Below, piece after piece: positions 41,886 through 50,963 of a DNA stretch of 64,000 nucleotides (position 1 is the first letter of the stretch; the number at the start of each line of letters is the position of its first letter). The notes below the pieces were generated by a model, which saw only the letters and a program-made list of their open reading frames with translations, did not search any database and was not told the DNA's origin. The DNA is taken from contig NZ_KK073874.1 of the NCBI RefSeq assembly GCF_000585375.1, positions 3,162,001-3,226,000 on the forward strand, written 5' to 3'. The stretch comes from Cryptosporangium arvum DSM 44712. Lineage in GTDB: Bacteria > Actinomycetota > Actinomycetes > Mycobacteriales > Cryptosporangiaceae. The position numbers and the translations under genes were made by a program.

Positions 41886-42989
41886 TCAGAGCGCGTCGAG
41901 GACCGCGTTCCAGGCCTCTTCGGCGGCGCCGATCATCGGGCCGTCGTCGCCGAACGTCGCGGCCACGACCGGTGGGGCGGACGCGCGGCGGAAGCGCATG
42001 AGGCCGGCGAGGTAGGCGTCCTGGACGGCGTCCGGGGCCGCGGCGAGGAGCCCGACCCCGAGGCCGCCGACCGTGACCAGGTCCGGGTCCAGCCCGTTCA
42101 CCAGCCCCGCGACCCCCCGCCCCAACGCGCCCGCCACCACCCGCACGGCGGCCTCGGCGTCCGGAGATTCCGCGGCGCCGGCGATCACCCGGTGGGCGTA
42201 GGCGATCGGATCGGGCGGCGGCGCGACCCCCAGCAGACGCGCCAACGCCGACCCGTCCACCTCGTTCCCCCAGCACCCGGACGCCCCGCACGAGCACTCC
42301 CGCCCCGGATCCCCGAACGGCAGGTGGCCGAACTCCCCGGCCGCGCCGATCGCCCCGGTCACCACCCGCCCGTCGGCCACGATCGCGCCGCCGATCCCGG
42401 CCGCCACCCGCACGTGCAACGCGACCGCCGCGCCGGACGCCGCGCCCCGGCTCGACTCCGCCGCCCCCGCCAGCATCGCGTCGTTGCCCACGACGAACAC
42501 CCCGGCCCCGGCGCGCAGCGGGGAGAGGTCCAGCGCGTGCCAGCCGAGCGGGAACGCCTCGACCCGCTGATCCCGCGACACCGGCCCGGTCACCGCGACG
42601 CCGACGCCGCGCACCCGCGGTCCCAGCGCCTCGATCGCGCCCCGGACGGCGGTCAGCACGACCGACGGATCGCCGCCCCGGTGCGCACCGACCGCGGACG
42701 AGACCACCCGCCCGCCCAGCTCCACCGCGCTGGCCTGCCACGCCTCGTGAGTGATCGACACCGCCGCCACCAGCGGACCCTCCGGATGCGGCCCGAGCGC
42801 CGTGGTCGGGCGCCCGCGTGCCCCGCTCGGCGCCGCCGGTTGCTCGCGCACCAGCCCGGCCGCGCCCAGCCGCCCCACCAGCTCGGTCGCCGCCCCGGTG
42901 CCGATCCCGATCAGCCGCGCCGCCTCGGCCCGGGTGACCCCGGGACGCGCGTGCACGATCCGCAGCAACTGGGCTGAGCGCGTCGTCAC
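41886..42989 (-). CDS. ROK-family regulator or sugar kinase
   Basis: A 367-residue protein. The N-terminal 60 residues are a MarR-like winged HTH (GVTRAEAARLIGIGTGAATE). The ROK kinase fold follows: VVGNDAMLAGAAESSRGAA contains the catalytic Asp, and AAGEFGHLPFG plus CSCGASGCWG form the zinc site. The HTH makes a transcriptional repressor of the NagC/XylR type most likely. GTG start with AAGGAG 8 nt upstream. It is divergent from an efflux MFS gene that is the probable target. Confidence 0.88.
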   Translation of the reverse strand: MTTRSAQLLRIVHARPGVTRAEAARLIGIGTGAATELVGRLGAAGLVREQPAAPSGARGRPTTALGPHPEGPLVAAVSITHEAWQASAVELGGRVVSSAVGAHRGGDPSVVLTAVRGAIEALGPRVRGVGVAVTGPVSRDQRVEAFPLGWHALDLSPLRAGAGVFVVGNDAMLAGAAESSRGAASGAAVALHVRVAAGIGGAIVADGRVVTGAIGAAGEFGHLPFGDPGRECSCGASGCWGNEVDGSALARLLGVAPPPDPIAYAHRVIAGAAESPDAEAAVRVVAGALGRGVAGLVNGLDPDLVTVGGLGVGLLAAAPDAVQDAYLAGLMRFRRASAPPVVAATFGDDGPMIGAAEEAWNAVLDAL

Positions 42990-43037
42990 AATCCGGACTC
43001 CTTCTTTTTACTCCACGAACGAGCTTATTCTGTCGCA

Positions 43038-44231
43038 GTGAACCATCGTGCCGCCTTGGCCGCCCTCGGCGCCTCCACGTTCGTCTATGTCACCGCCGAG
43101 ACGATCCCGATCGGGCTCCTCCCGGAGATGGCCCGCGACCTGAACGTGGCCGAGGCGTCGATCGGCCTGCTCGTCACCAGTTACGCGGTCGTCGCCGGCC
43201 TCACGTCGATCCCGCTGACCGCGGTCACGATGCGCCTCCCGCGCCGCGCGCTGATCGCCGGCACGGTCGCCGCGTTCGTGCTCTCGCAGCTCGCCGCCGC
43301 GCTCGCCCCGACGTTCCTGCTCGTCGTCGTCGCCCGGCTGCTCTGCGCGCTCGCGCACGGCGTCTTCTGGGCCACGATCGCGCCGATCGCCGCGCGCCTG
43401 GTCCCACCCGGCCAGGGCGGCCGCGCGATCGCGCTGGTGTTCCTGGGCAACTCGCTGGCCATCGTGCTCGGCGTGCCGCTCGGCACCGCGCTCGGGCAGT
43501 GGCTCGGCTGGCGGGTGGTCCTCGCGGTGCTCGCGGTGATCGGGGCCGGCTGCGTCGCCGCGCTGTCGATCTCGCTGCCCGCGCTGGCCGGTGACGTGCC
43601 GACCCCGCTCGGGCGCCGGCTGCGTGACTCGGTCCTGGTCCTGCGTAACCGCTCGCTGTTCGCGATCTGCGCCACCACCGCGGTGCTGATGATCGGACTG
43701 TTCGCCGCGTACACCTACCTCGCGCCGCTGGTCCGCCGCGACGCCGGCCTCGAGGGCACCGCGCTCAGCGCGCTGCTGCTCGGCTTCGGGGCGGCCGGGC
43801 TCTTCGGCAACTGGATCATCGGCCGCTGGGTCGACCGGAGCCCCGGCCCGCTGCTCACCACGTTGATCGCGGTCATGGTGCTCGCGCTGGTGACGCTCGC
43901 GCCGGTGCTCGGCGTCGCGCCGACCGTCGTCGCGGTGCTGGCCTGGGGCGCCGCGATGACCGCGACCCCGATCATCCTGCAGGCCGCCGTGCTGCGCGTC
44001 GCCCCCGAGGCCGGCGACGCCGCGTCCGCCGTCTACGTCGTCGCGTTCCAGATCGGCATCGGGGGCGGCTCGCTGCTCGGCGAGCGCTTCGTCAGCGCCG
44101 GCCGGCTCGGCTGGCTGCCGCTGTTCGCCGCGCTCCTGGCCGTCGGCGCGTGGGTGATCGTCCGCACCTCCCGCACCGCCTTCCCCGCACGGCTTCCCGC
44201 CGAGACCCGCGAACCCGTTCCTACTTCCTGA
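43038..44231 (+). CDS. MFS efflux transporter (AraJ/sugar efflux type)
   Basis: A 397-residue, 12-TM transporter of the DHA1/AraJ group: FVYVTAETIPIGLLPEMARD in TM1, LLVTSYAVVAGLTSIPLTAV and LRRR-like loops. RLLCALAHGVFWATIAPIAA in TM4 and LGNSLAIVLGVPLGTALGQW in TM5 carry the antiporter-type motif. TATTCT at 43026-43031 lies 6 nt before the GTG: leaderless. Divergent from the ROK regulator across 48 bp, so sugar-linked regulation is likely (inference). Confidence 0.9.
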   Translation: MNHRAALAALGASTFVYVTAETIPIGLLPEMARDLNVAEASIGLLVTSYAVVAGLTSIPLTAVTMRLPRRALIAGTVAAFVLSQLAAALAPTFLLVVVARLLCALAHGVFWATIAPIAARLVPPGQGGRAIALVFLGNSLAIVLGVPLGTALGQWLGWRVVLAVLAVIGAGCVAALSISLPALAGDVPTPLGRRLRDSVLVLRNRSLFAICATTAVLMIGLFAAYTYLAPLVRRDAGLEGTALSALLLGFGAAGLFGNWIIGRWVDRSPGPLLTTLIAVMVLALVTLAPVLGVAPTVVAVLAWGAAMTATPIILQAAVLRVAPEAGDAASAVYVVAFQIGIGGGSLLGERFVSAGRLGWLPLFAALLAVGAWVIVRTSRTAFPARLPAETREPVPTS

Positions 44232-44324
44232 CCACGCCGCCCGGCGAACCACCGCCCGCGGGGAGGTCCGCGACGGTTGCGGACGTGCGTCACGTTCCGG
44301 TCCGGGGCGGCATAGGGTCACCGG

Positions 44325-44804
44325 GTGCCGCCCTCCACCGCTCCGGTCACCGTCCGCCCCGCCCACCCCGACGACGCCGACACGATCCACCGGCTGAGCC
44401 TGCGGGCGATCCGTGGTTCGGCCGCCGGGCACTACACGCCGGCCGAGCTCGAGGCGTGGATCCGCACCCGCTCCGCGGCCCGGCACCGCACGCTCATCGA
44501 GCACACCCGTACGCTCGTCGCGGAGTGCGACGGCGCCCCGGCGGGCTTCGTCAGCGTCGCCACCGAACCGTGGGACCGGCTCGAACGCGGTGAGGTCGAC
44601 CAGCTCTTCGTCGACCCGGCCTTCGGCGGGCGGGGAGTGGCTCGCGCGCTGCTCGCCGCCGTCGACGACGTCGCCACCGTCACCCACGCGTCCTGGCGCG
44701 CCGCCCCGGTCTTCGAACGCTTCGGCTACGTGCGTGAGGAGACCGAAACCGTGCCCCTCGACGGCCAGACCCTCACCCGGGTCCGGATGCGACGCGTCCG
44801 GTGA
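44325..44804 (+). CDS. GNAT N-acetyltransferase
   Basis: A 159-residue GNAT protein: [56 protein letters not shown] (acetyl-CoA loop) and [15 protein letters not shown]. It transfers acetyl to an unknown amine. TAGGGT at 44313-44318 lies 6 nt before the GTG, so the mRNA is probably leaderless. The stop overlaps the ECF sigma start (GTGA), placing a GNAT, a sigma factor and a SnoaL protein in one operon. Confidence 0.9.
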   Translation: MPPSTAPVTVRPAHPDDADTIHRLSLRAIRGSAAGHYTPAELEAWIRTRSAARHRTLIEHTRTLVAECDGAPAGFVSVATEPWDRLERGEVDQLFVDPAFGGRGVARALLAAVDDVATVTHASWRAAPVFERFGYVREETETVPLDGQTLTRVRMRRVR

Positions 44805-45697
44805 GCGGCGACGGGTTCGCGCGGCTCGTCGAACCGTTGCGTGGTGAGCTGCACGCGCACTGCTACCAGCTGCTCGCCTCGGCGCACGACGCCGAGGACG
44901 CGGTCCAGGAGACGCTGGTCCGGGCCTGGACGGCGCGGGACACGTTCACCGACCGGGGTGCCGGCGTCCGCCCCTGGCTGTACCGCATCGCGACGAACCG
45001 GTGTCTCACGCTGCTGGCGAAACGCGCCCGCCGCGAACTGCCGGCCGACGTCGGCCCGGCGTCGGACCCGCACTGGGTCGAGCCGTACGCCCAGCCGGAG
45101 GGAACCGTGCTGGCGCGCGAGCGCCTGGAGCTGGCGTTCGTGGCCGCGCTCCAGCACCTGCCGCCGCTTCAGCGGGCGGTGCTGCTGCTGCGCGAAGCCC
45201 AGGGCTTCTCCGCCGCCGAGGTCGCCGATCTGCTCGGCACCACGGTCCCCGCGGTCAACAGCGCGCTCCAGCGGGCCCGGGCCTCGCTGCCGGTCACCGA
45301 GCCGTCGGCCGGTCCGGACGACCCGGGCGTCCGCGAGCTGGCCCGGCACTACGCGGCGGCCTGGGAAGCCGGCGACCTCGACACGATCCTCGCGCTGCTC
45401 GCCGACGACGCGCGCTACTCGATGCCGCCCGAGCCGGCCTGGTACGCGGGTACCGACGCGATTCGGGGGTTCCTGCTCGCCGGCCCGCTGAACGTCGCGT
45501 GGAAGTTCCGGGCCACGGTGGCCAACGGCCAGCCCGCGTTCGGCACCTACCTGCTCGACGGCGACGTCTACCGGCCGGGTGGTCTCGACGTGCTGACCGT
45601 GCGGAACGGCCGGATCAGCGAGGTGGTCTCGTTCCTCACCGCCGATCTGACGAGTTTCGGCCTGCCCGATGAGTTCGGCCCGTCCGCGGGGTTGTAG
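44801..45697 (+). CDS. ECF sigma factor with C-terminal SnoaL-like domain (SigG type)
   Basis: A 298-residue sigma-70 factor. Region 2: [20 protein letters not shown] with [18 protein letters not shown]. Region 4: [20 protein letters not shown] with [20 protein letters not shown]. Residues about 172-298 form an NTF2/SnoaL cone ([36 protein letters not shown]) that in related sigmas binds a ligand or keeps the factor inactive. There is no anti-sigma gene nearby. Four nt after its stop a tandem SnoaL protein follows. Confidence 0.9.
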   Translation: MSGDGFARLVEPLRGELHAHCYQLLASAHDAEDAVQETLVRAWTARDTFTDRGAGVRPWLYRIATNRCLTLLAKRARRELPADVGPASDPHWVEPYAQPEGTVLARERLELAFVAALQHLPPLQRAVLLLREAQGFSAAEVADLLGTTVPAVNSALQRARASLPVTEPSAGPDDPGVRELARHYAAAWEAGDLDTILALLADDARYSMPPEPAWYAGTDAIRGFLLAGPLNVAWKFRATVANGQPAFGTYLLDGDVYRPGGLDVLTVRNGRISEVVSFLTADLTSFGLPDEFGPSAGL

Positions 45698-45701
45698 AGA
45701 C

Positions 45702-46496
45702 ATGGACGAGATCACAGAACTCATCGAACGCTGGGTGCTGGCCGTCGGGGCCGGCGATCTGGACGCCGTGGTCGCCGACCACGCCGAGGACATCGTGATG
45801 TTCGACGTGCCGCCGCCCGAGAACGGCGTGCGCGGGCTCGACGCGTACCGGGAGAGCTGGCCGCCGTTCTTCGCGTGGCTGCGCTCGGGCGCGGTGTTCG
45901 AGCTGGTGTCGCTGGAGGTCACGGCGGGGGAGGACGTCGCGTTCGCGGCCGCGCTGCTGCGTTGCGGCGAGCCGGGCGACGTCGCCGAGCGCCGCCTGCG
46001 GCTGACCCTCGGCCTGCGCCGGGAGAACGGGCGGTGGGTGGTGGCGCACGAGCACCATTCGTTCACCGTGTCGGACTCCGCGGACGGCGTCGAGGCCCTG
46101 CACCGGCGCTGGTTCGACGCCACCGAGGCCAAGGACCTGGACGCGATGATGGCCGGTATCGCCGACGACGTCGTGTCCTACGAGCACGAGGCGCCGCTGC
46201 GGTACGTCGGTGTCGACGCCGTGCGCGAGGTCTGCGCCACCGGCCTCGACTCGTCGACCGGCACCGTCACCTGGGACGTGCCCGACCTCACGGTCGTGGT
46301 CCGCGACGACCTGGCGGTGGCCTGGGGCCTGAACCGGATGACCGCCGAGCAGCCGGACGGCACGGTCGCCGAGAACTGGTCCCGCGGCACCCGGGTGTTC
46401 CGCCGGGTCGCCGGCGAGTGGCGCATGGTGCACCAGCACGTGTCCTGGCCCACCGACCCCGACACCGGTGAAGCCCGCCTCGACCTGACTCCCTGA
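45702..46496 (+). CDS. Tandem SnoaL/NTF2-like protein
   Basis: A 264-residue protein made of two consecutive SnoaL cones. The first is IERWVLAVGAGDLDAVVADH with VMFDVPPPENGVRGLDAYRE; the second is LHRRWFDATEAKDLDAMMAG with VSYEHEAPLRYVGVDAVREV and WRMVHQHVSWPTD. Each matches the ketosteroid isomerase-like family with small-molecule pockets. It probably acts with the preceding sigma factor, whose C-terminus has the same fold. ATG at 45702, 4 nt after the sigma stop. Confidence 0.83.
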   Translation: MDEITELIERWVLAVGAGDLDAVVADHAEDIVMFDVPPPENGVRGLDAYRESWPPFFAWLRSGAVFELVSLEVTAGEDVAFAAALLRCGEPGDVAERRLRLTLGLRRENGRWVVAHEHHSFTVSDSADGVEALHRRWFDATEAKDLDAMMAGIADDVVSYEHEAPLRYVGVDAVREVCATGLDSSTGTVTWDVPDLTVVVRDDLAVAWGLNRMTAEQPDGTVAENWSRGTRVFRRVAGEWRMVHQHVSWPTDPDTGEARLDLTP

Positions 46497-46502
46497 CCCC
46501 GC

Positions 46503-49394
46503 TCAGCCGGTGCGATCCGGCGGGTCCGCGTCGCTTCGCGCGGCCGTGACGTGCACCCAGGACGCGATCTGGGTGCGCCGGGTCGCCCGGAGCTTGGTCA
46601 GGATGTGTTCGACGTGCGCGGCGACGGTCTTCGGGGAGATCGTCAGCGCGGTCGCGATCTCGCGGTTCGTCGCCCCGGCGGCGATGTGCCGCGCCACCTC
46701 GATCTCCCGGGGCGTCAGCCCGGGTGGTCCGGAGGGCTCGCGGGTGCCGATCGCGGCCAGCAGGTCGTCGGCGGCTCCGGTCAGGACGACCGCTCCGGCG
46801 GACGTCGCCCGGTCGCGCGCCGTCCGCGCGAGCGCGGTGGCGTCGGCCGGTCGGCGGGAGCGGTGCGCGCAGCGGGCCTGGTCGAGCAACGCCTGCGTGC
46901 CCTCCCAGAACTGCCGGCGCCGGTCCCACTCCGCGCCCGCGGCCTCGAGCGCGACGCGTGCCTTGCCGGTCTGACCCTCGTGCAGGTGCAACAACCCTTC
47001 GGCGTGGTCGAGGGCGGGCAGCGTGCCGGGGATGCTCCGCTTCTCCAGGAGCGTGGCGCACCGGCCGAGGAACACGTGGGCGCGGGTCGGGTCGTTGTCC
47101 GCCAGGTACGCCCGGACGCCGGTGACCACGAACGGGAACAGGTACGCCGCGTCGCCGACCTGCTCGGACGCCGCCAGGCCCTCCTCGCACCGGGCCCGCG
47201 CCGCGACGGTGTCCCCGCCCCGGAGCGCGAGCTCGGCCAGGCCCCAGATCGTCGGCGAGAGCCGTTGCACCTCGCGCAGTTCGGTGCCGACGCCGTACGC
47301 GGCGTCGAGGTGTTCACGCGCCGCGGCCCCGTCGCCGCGCCCGATCGCGAGGAACCCGAGCACCTGGAGCGCCAGGATCCGGGTCAGGACGGTGTCGCCG
47401 AAGTCGGCGAGCGCGCGCTCGGCGTTGGGCCGGGCGTCGGCCCAGGCGCCGGTCGCCCACTGCACCCGGGCCCGCATCGCGAGCATGTAGTTGCGGTCGC
47501 CGAACTGTTCGGTGCGCTCGGCGTAGGCGATACCCGCGTCGAGGTAGCGGTCGGCGGCGTCGTACTCGACGAGCACCGCCGCGGAGCTGCCGACCATCTG
47601 GTACGCGCGGCTGGCCTCCGGCTCGGCGTCGGCCGCGAGCGTCTCGGCGATCGTCGAGTCGGCCAGTTCCCAGCCCTCGTCCATCCGGCCGGCGAAGAGA
47701 AGCACCGGGGCGATCGTGGCATCCACCGACCAGCGCGTCCGGTCGTCGCCGAGCGCGGTGGCCAGCGCCCGGGCGGCCTCGCCGTGGGTGAGGGACTCGT
47801 CGAGACGCCGGTCGAACATGTACACGGCCGACATCGCGGCGAGCAGCCGGGCGCGGACGTGCTCGGCGGTGGTGTCGGTGCGTTCGTCGATCAGCCGGAG
47901 GCCCTCACGCAGCAGCCCCACCCGGTATCCGAGGTCGGCTCCGAGTCGATGGCGCGCGGTGACCAGCGCCGGGACCAGCTTCGCGGCCTGGATCGTCTCG
48001 TCCTGCGCCAGCCGGTGGGCGTAGGCGTCGGTGAGCGTCGCTTCGGCGCCGGGCACGTCGTCGATCGCGATCAGCTCGATCGAGAGCGCGGTCAGCAGGT
48101 CGCCGCGCACGTCGTCCGGGGTGTCCGCGGGCATCGTGCGCCGGGCCCGGCGGTAGAGCGCGGTCGCCTCGACGTGGGCCGACATCGCGGTGGCGTGCCG
48201 GGCGGCGGCGAGGGCACTGGTGAACGCCGCCCGGTGTTGGTGGGCGCGCTCGTAGTGGTCGGAGAGGAACGCGTCGCCGAACCCGGCGTCGCGGGCGGCG
48301 TCGGCGACGCGGGCGTGCAGGAAGCGCCGGCGGTGCGGGGGAAGGGCGTCGTAGAGCGCGTCGCGGATCAGCGCGTGCCGGAAGTCGTAGCCGGTGCCGT
48401 CCGCACCCGGGGAGACGAAGAACCGGTCGCGGAGAACCTGGAGCGCGGCGTCCACGTGCTCGGGCGACGTCCCGGTCACCGCGGTGAGCAGGTCGACGTC
48501 GAAACGACGACCGATCGTGGCCGCGGCGGCGGCCACCGCGAGCGAGTCCTCGGACAGCTCGCGCGAGCGACCCAGCACGGCGTCGGCGAGCGTGTCGGGC
48601 AGCCGGACGGTGGGCGCGGTCGACTGGCAGGGCCCGGCGCCGTCGGCTCCGGCCGCCGCGAGCAGTTCCTCGACGTGCAGCGGGATCCCGTCGCTGCGCT
48701 CGAACAACGCCGCCGCCGACCGGTCACCCGGGACGGAGCCGAGGATCGCGGCGACCATCCGCGCGGTCGCGTCCCGGTCGAGGCGGGGCAGCCGCAGTTC
48801 CTCGGCGGCGCGGCCGGTCAGCAGCCGGGTGCGCCAGGTCCGCAGCGCCGAGTGCGGGAAGAGCTCGTCGCTGCGGTAGGTCGCCACCACGAGAACGGGC
48901 GCGGTGCGCAGGCGCGGTGCCGCCCGGTCCAGGACGTCCAGCGACAGCTCGTCGGCCCAGTGCAGGTCCTCGAGCGCGATCACCAGCGGCTCGTCCGCGG
49001 CGACGAGCGCGTCGGCCGCGTCGTGGACCAGTAACCGCCGCCACCGGGTGCCGTCCGCGCTGCCCCCGGTGACCGCACCGCGGAATCGCTCGGCCAGCGC
49101 GCCGGCCGGGTGGCCGAGCGGGCCGAGGCTCGTCGTCAGGCCGAGCAGCAGGCCACCGGCCACCTCGGCGTCGCGGGGGAACGCACCCGCCCGCGCGATC
49201 CGCGCACCCCGGGCGGCCGCGCGCTCGACGATCTCGGCGAGCAGCCGCGTCTTGCCGATGCCGGCCTCACCGGCCAGGAACAGCATCCCTCCGGCGCCGT
49301 CGAGCATCTCGCCGGTGCGCCGGCCGGCGTGTTCGACCAGGCCGCCCCGGCCGATCAGCACCGGGCAGAGGCAGGCCTCCGACCGCATCCCCAT
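46503..49394 (-). CDS. Large ATP-binding LuxR regulator (LAL family)
   Basis: A 963-residue regulator. Near residue 40 is the Walker A loop FLAGEAGIGKTRLLAEIVE, then VIALEDLHWADELSLDVLD (Walker B region) of an AAA ATPase. A long TPR-like helical region spans residues about 350-880. The C-terminal LuxR HTH reads GLTPREIEVARHIAAGATNR and TISPKTVAAHVEHILTKLR. The ATG at 49394 (or 49388) gives a short N-terminus with two cysteines (SEACLCPVL); upstream open frame lacks protein character. It faces the DUF4242 gene across about 100 bp and may control it. Confidence 0.9.
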   Translation of the reverse strand: MGMRSEACLCPVLIGRGGLVEHAGRRTGEMLDGAGGMLFLAGEAGIGKTRLLAEIVERAAARGARIARAGAFPRDAEVAGGLLLGLTTSLGPLGHPAGALAERFRGAVTGGSADGTRWRRLLVHDAADALVAADEPLVIALEDLHWADELSLDVLDRAAPRLRTAPVLVVATYRSDELFPHSALRTWRTRLLTGRAAEELRLPRLDRDATARMVAAILGSVPGDRSAAALFERSDGIPLHVEELLAAAGADGAGPCQSTAPTVRLPDTLADAVLGRSRELSEDSLAVAAAAATIGRRFDVDLLTAVTGTSPEHVDAALQVLRDRFFVSPGADGTGYDFRHALIRDALYDALPPHRRRFLHARVADAARDAGFGDAFLSDHYERAHQHRAAFTSALAAARHATAMSAHVEATALYRRARRTMPADTPDDVRGDLLTALSIELIAIDDVPGAEATLTDAYAHRLAQDETIQAAKLVPALVTARHRLGADLGYRVGLLREGLRLIDERTDTTAEHVRARLLAAMSAVYMFDRRLDESLTHGEAARALATALGDDRTRWSVDATIAPVLLFAGRMDEGWELADSTIAETLAADAEPEASRAYQMVGSSAAVLVEYDAADRYLDAGIAYAERTEQFGDRNYMLAMRARVQWATGAWADARPNAERALADFGDTVLTRILALQVLGFLAIGRGDGAAAREHLDAAYGVGTELREVQRLSPTIWGLAELALRGGDTVAARARCEEGLAASEQVGDAAYLFPFVVTGVRAYLADNDPTRAHVFLGRCATLLEKRSIPGTLPALDHAEGLLHLHEGQTGKARVALEAAGAEWDRRRQFWEGTQALLDQARCAHRSRRPADATALARTARDRATSAGAVVLTGAADDLLAAIGTREPSGPPGLTPREIEVARHIAAGATNREIATALTISPKTVAAHVEHILTKLRATRRTQIASWVHVTAARSDADPPDRTG

Positions 49395-49496
49395 GCCCGG
49401 AGAACCTAGGCCGAAACGGAGCCTCTCTAGGTGGTCTGACCGATGTCGGACACGCTCGCCGCCGCGACGCTGAACCCACCAACGAAAGGAACAGCA

Positions 49497-49745
49497 ATGG
49501 CGACGTTCATCGACGTGCACAGCGGCTTCGTCGGAGTCACCGCGGAGCAGCTGAAGGAGGCCCACGAGGCCGACCTCGCGATCGAGGCGGACGAGGGCGT
49601 GCACTTCGAGCGGGCCTGGCTCGACCCGGAGAGCGGCAAGGTGTTCTGCCTCGCGCACGGCCCGAGCAAGGAGGCGATCATGCGTGTTCACGAGCGCGCC
49701 GGTCACCCGACCGCCGAGGTCTACGAGGTGCCGATCGAGGTGTGA
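49497..49745 (+). CDS. DUF4242 (SCO4226-like) protein
   Basis: An 82-residue ferredoxin-like protein: MATFIDVHSGFVGVTAEQL, LAIEADEGVHFERAWLDPES, GKVFCLAHGPSKEAIMRVHE and a C-terminal VYEVPIEV strand. The family includes the Streptomyces nickel-binding protein SCO4226; histidines in VHSGF, GVHFER and LAHGP are candidate ligands. AAAGGA 6 nt before the ATG at 49497 fixes the start. Divergent from the LAL regulator. Confidence 0.85.
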   Translation: MATFIDVHSGFVGVTAEQLKEAHEADLAIEADEGVHFERAWLDPESGKVFCLAHGPSKEAIMRVHERAGHPTAEVYEVPIEV

Positions 49746-49751
49746 GACCAC

Positions 49752-49831
49752 GCGCGGCCGGCCCTCGTGCGGGCCGGCCCTCGTGCGGGCCGGCCCTCGT
49801 GCGGGCCGGCTCCGACGGGGGCCGGCCCGCG
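49752..49831. repeat. 16-bp GC-rich tandem repeats, terminator-like
   Basis: The unit CTCGTGCGGGCCGGCC (16 bp) occurs three times in a row after the DUF4242 stop, preceded and followed by partial units (GCGGCCGG, GGGGCCGGCCC). Each unit contains the palindrome GGGCCGGCCC or GGCCGGCC, so the RNA could form alternative strong stems and terminate transcription. Exact unit repetition suggests slippage or local duplication. Confidence 0.7.
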
Positions 49832-49893
49832 GCTCGTGAGGGCTCCTGATCGGAAACTTTTCCGCACCGGCTCCCGCACTGGGGGCTTCCGAC

Positions 49894-50883
49894 ATGGGTG
49901 GCATGCGTAACCTGCTGCCTCTCCGGTCCGCCCTCGCCCCGACCACCACGGTCGCCGCGCTCGCTGCCGTGGCCGCCACCGTGGCGGTCGGCGCAGGCAT
50001 CGCCACCGCCCCCGCTGCCGTCTCCGCCGCTCCGGCCCGCGTCACGCTGGTCGCCGCCGACGCCGGGACCGACGTCTCCGCGGTCGCCACCGACGGCACC
50101 GACGTTCGCTACCAGGGCCTCACGGTTCGCATCCCCGCCGCCGGCGAGGGTGTCCAGGCCGCCGCGCAGAGCACCTCCGGGGACCTCTCGATCACCGTCA
50201 GCCGCTCGGCCGACGGCTCGGTCGTCGTCAAGACCGACAAGCACGAGCACTCCGTCGCGCAGGCCGCGAACGCGATCACCACCCGCGCCGACGCCGCCAA
50301 GACCTGCACCGACAGCGCCTACGCCCTGGCCGGCTGGAAGCTTCCCAGCTTCACCTGGTACTACAACCCGGCCGGTACCCCCGCCGCGCTCTCCGGCACC
50401 GCCGCCGCCGCGGTCACCTCCGGCACGACCGCCCTCTCCTCGGCCTGCGGCCAGCGCACGATCGGCCTCGCGGCGAACTACGGCGGCCAGACCTCCGCCG
50501 CCGTGCAGGTCGGCGCGGCCGGCAACTGCATCGGCAACGACGGCCGCAACGTCATCGGCTGGGTCGCCGGCAACGGCAAGTGGCTCGGGATGACCTGCAC
50601 GTACTACAAGACCGTCAACGGCGCCAAGACGGTGACCGGCACCGACACCGCGCTCAACACCCAGTACAAGTTCTTCACCTCGACCGCGAACTGCGCCAAC
50701 GCCTACGACCTGCAGTCGGTCGTCCTGCACGAGCGGGGCCACTCGCTGGGCCTCAACCACGTCGACCAGACCGCCCACGCCAGCGCGGTCATGACCCCGG
50801 CCCTCTCGGCCTGCTCGGTCGGCAAGCGCACGCTCGGCCTCGGCGACTACAAGGGCCTCGCCGCGATGTACGGCACCCGCTAG
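49894..50883 (+). CDS. Secreted matrixin-type zinc metalloprotease
   Basis: A 329-residue exported protease. The signal region (LRSALAPTTTVAALAAVAAT to SAAPA) spans residues 11-47 and is followed by a propeptide-like part with little structure. From about residue 145 comes the catalytic domain (WKLPSFTWYYNPAGTP; CIGNDGRNVIGW). The zinc motif HERGHSLGLNH has its three His at 279, 283 and 289, and the Met-turn AVMTP has Met300. This is the metzincin/matrixin M10 layout. Cysteines in TCTD, SACGQ, NCIG, TCTY, NCANA and SACSV probably form disulfides. No neighbour is obviously linked. Confidence 0.87.
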   Translation: MGGMRNLLPLRSALAPTTTVAALAAVAATVAVGAGIATAPAAVSAAPARVTLVAADAGTDVSAVATDGTDVRYQGLTVRIPAAGEGVQAAAQSTSGDLSITVSRSADGSVVVKTDKHEHSVAQAANAITTRADAAKTCTDSAYALAGWKLPSFTWYYNPAGTPAALSGTAAAAVTSGTTALSSACGQRTIGLAANYGGQTSAAVQVGAAGNCIGNDGRNVIGWVAGNGKWLGMTCTYYKTVNGAKTVTGTDTALNTQYKFFTSTANCANAYDLQSVVLHERGHSLGLNHVDQTAHASAVMTPALSACSVGKRTLGLGDYKGLAAMYGTR

Positions 50884-50920
50884 GCCCCACCGACCCGCGA
50901 CACCCCCGGTCGCGCCCCTG

Positions 50921-50961
50921 ACGGCGGTCCGCCGGCGCCCCTCGCGCCGACGGGCCGCCGT
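50921..50961. terminator. Bidirectional terminator
   Basis: A long imperfect inverted repeat, ACGGCGG...CGGCGC, loop CCCTC, GCGCCG...CCGCCGT, with about 16 paired bases. It fills the gap between the convergent protease (stop 50883) and SDR (stop 50964) genes and is followed by TTGTT on the plus strand. It fits a terminator for both. Confidence 0.65.
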
Positions 50962-50963
50962 TG

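Noticed and set aside
49752-49831. CRISPR array
   Set aside because: The units are contiguous 16-mers without spacers, and no cas gene is present. No other CRISPR-like pattern was seen in the window.
46503-50099. A 1198-codon open frame on the minus strand
   Set aside because: Only the part from 49394 matches the LAL family; the upstream 235 codons run antisense to DUF4242 and the protease signal region and are an artefact of high GC.
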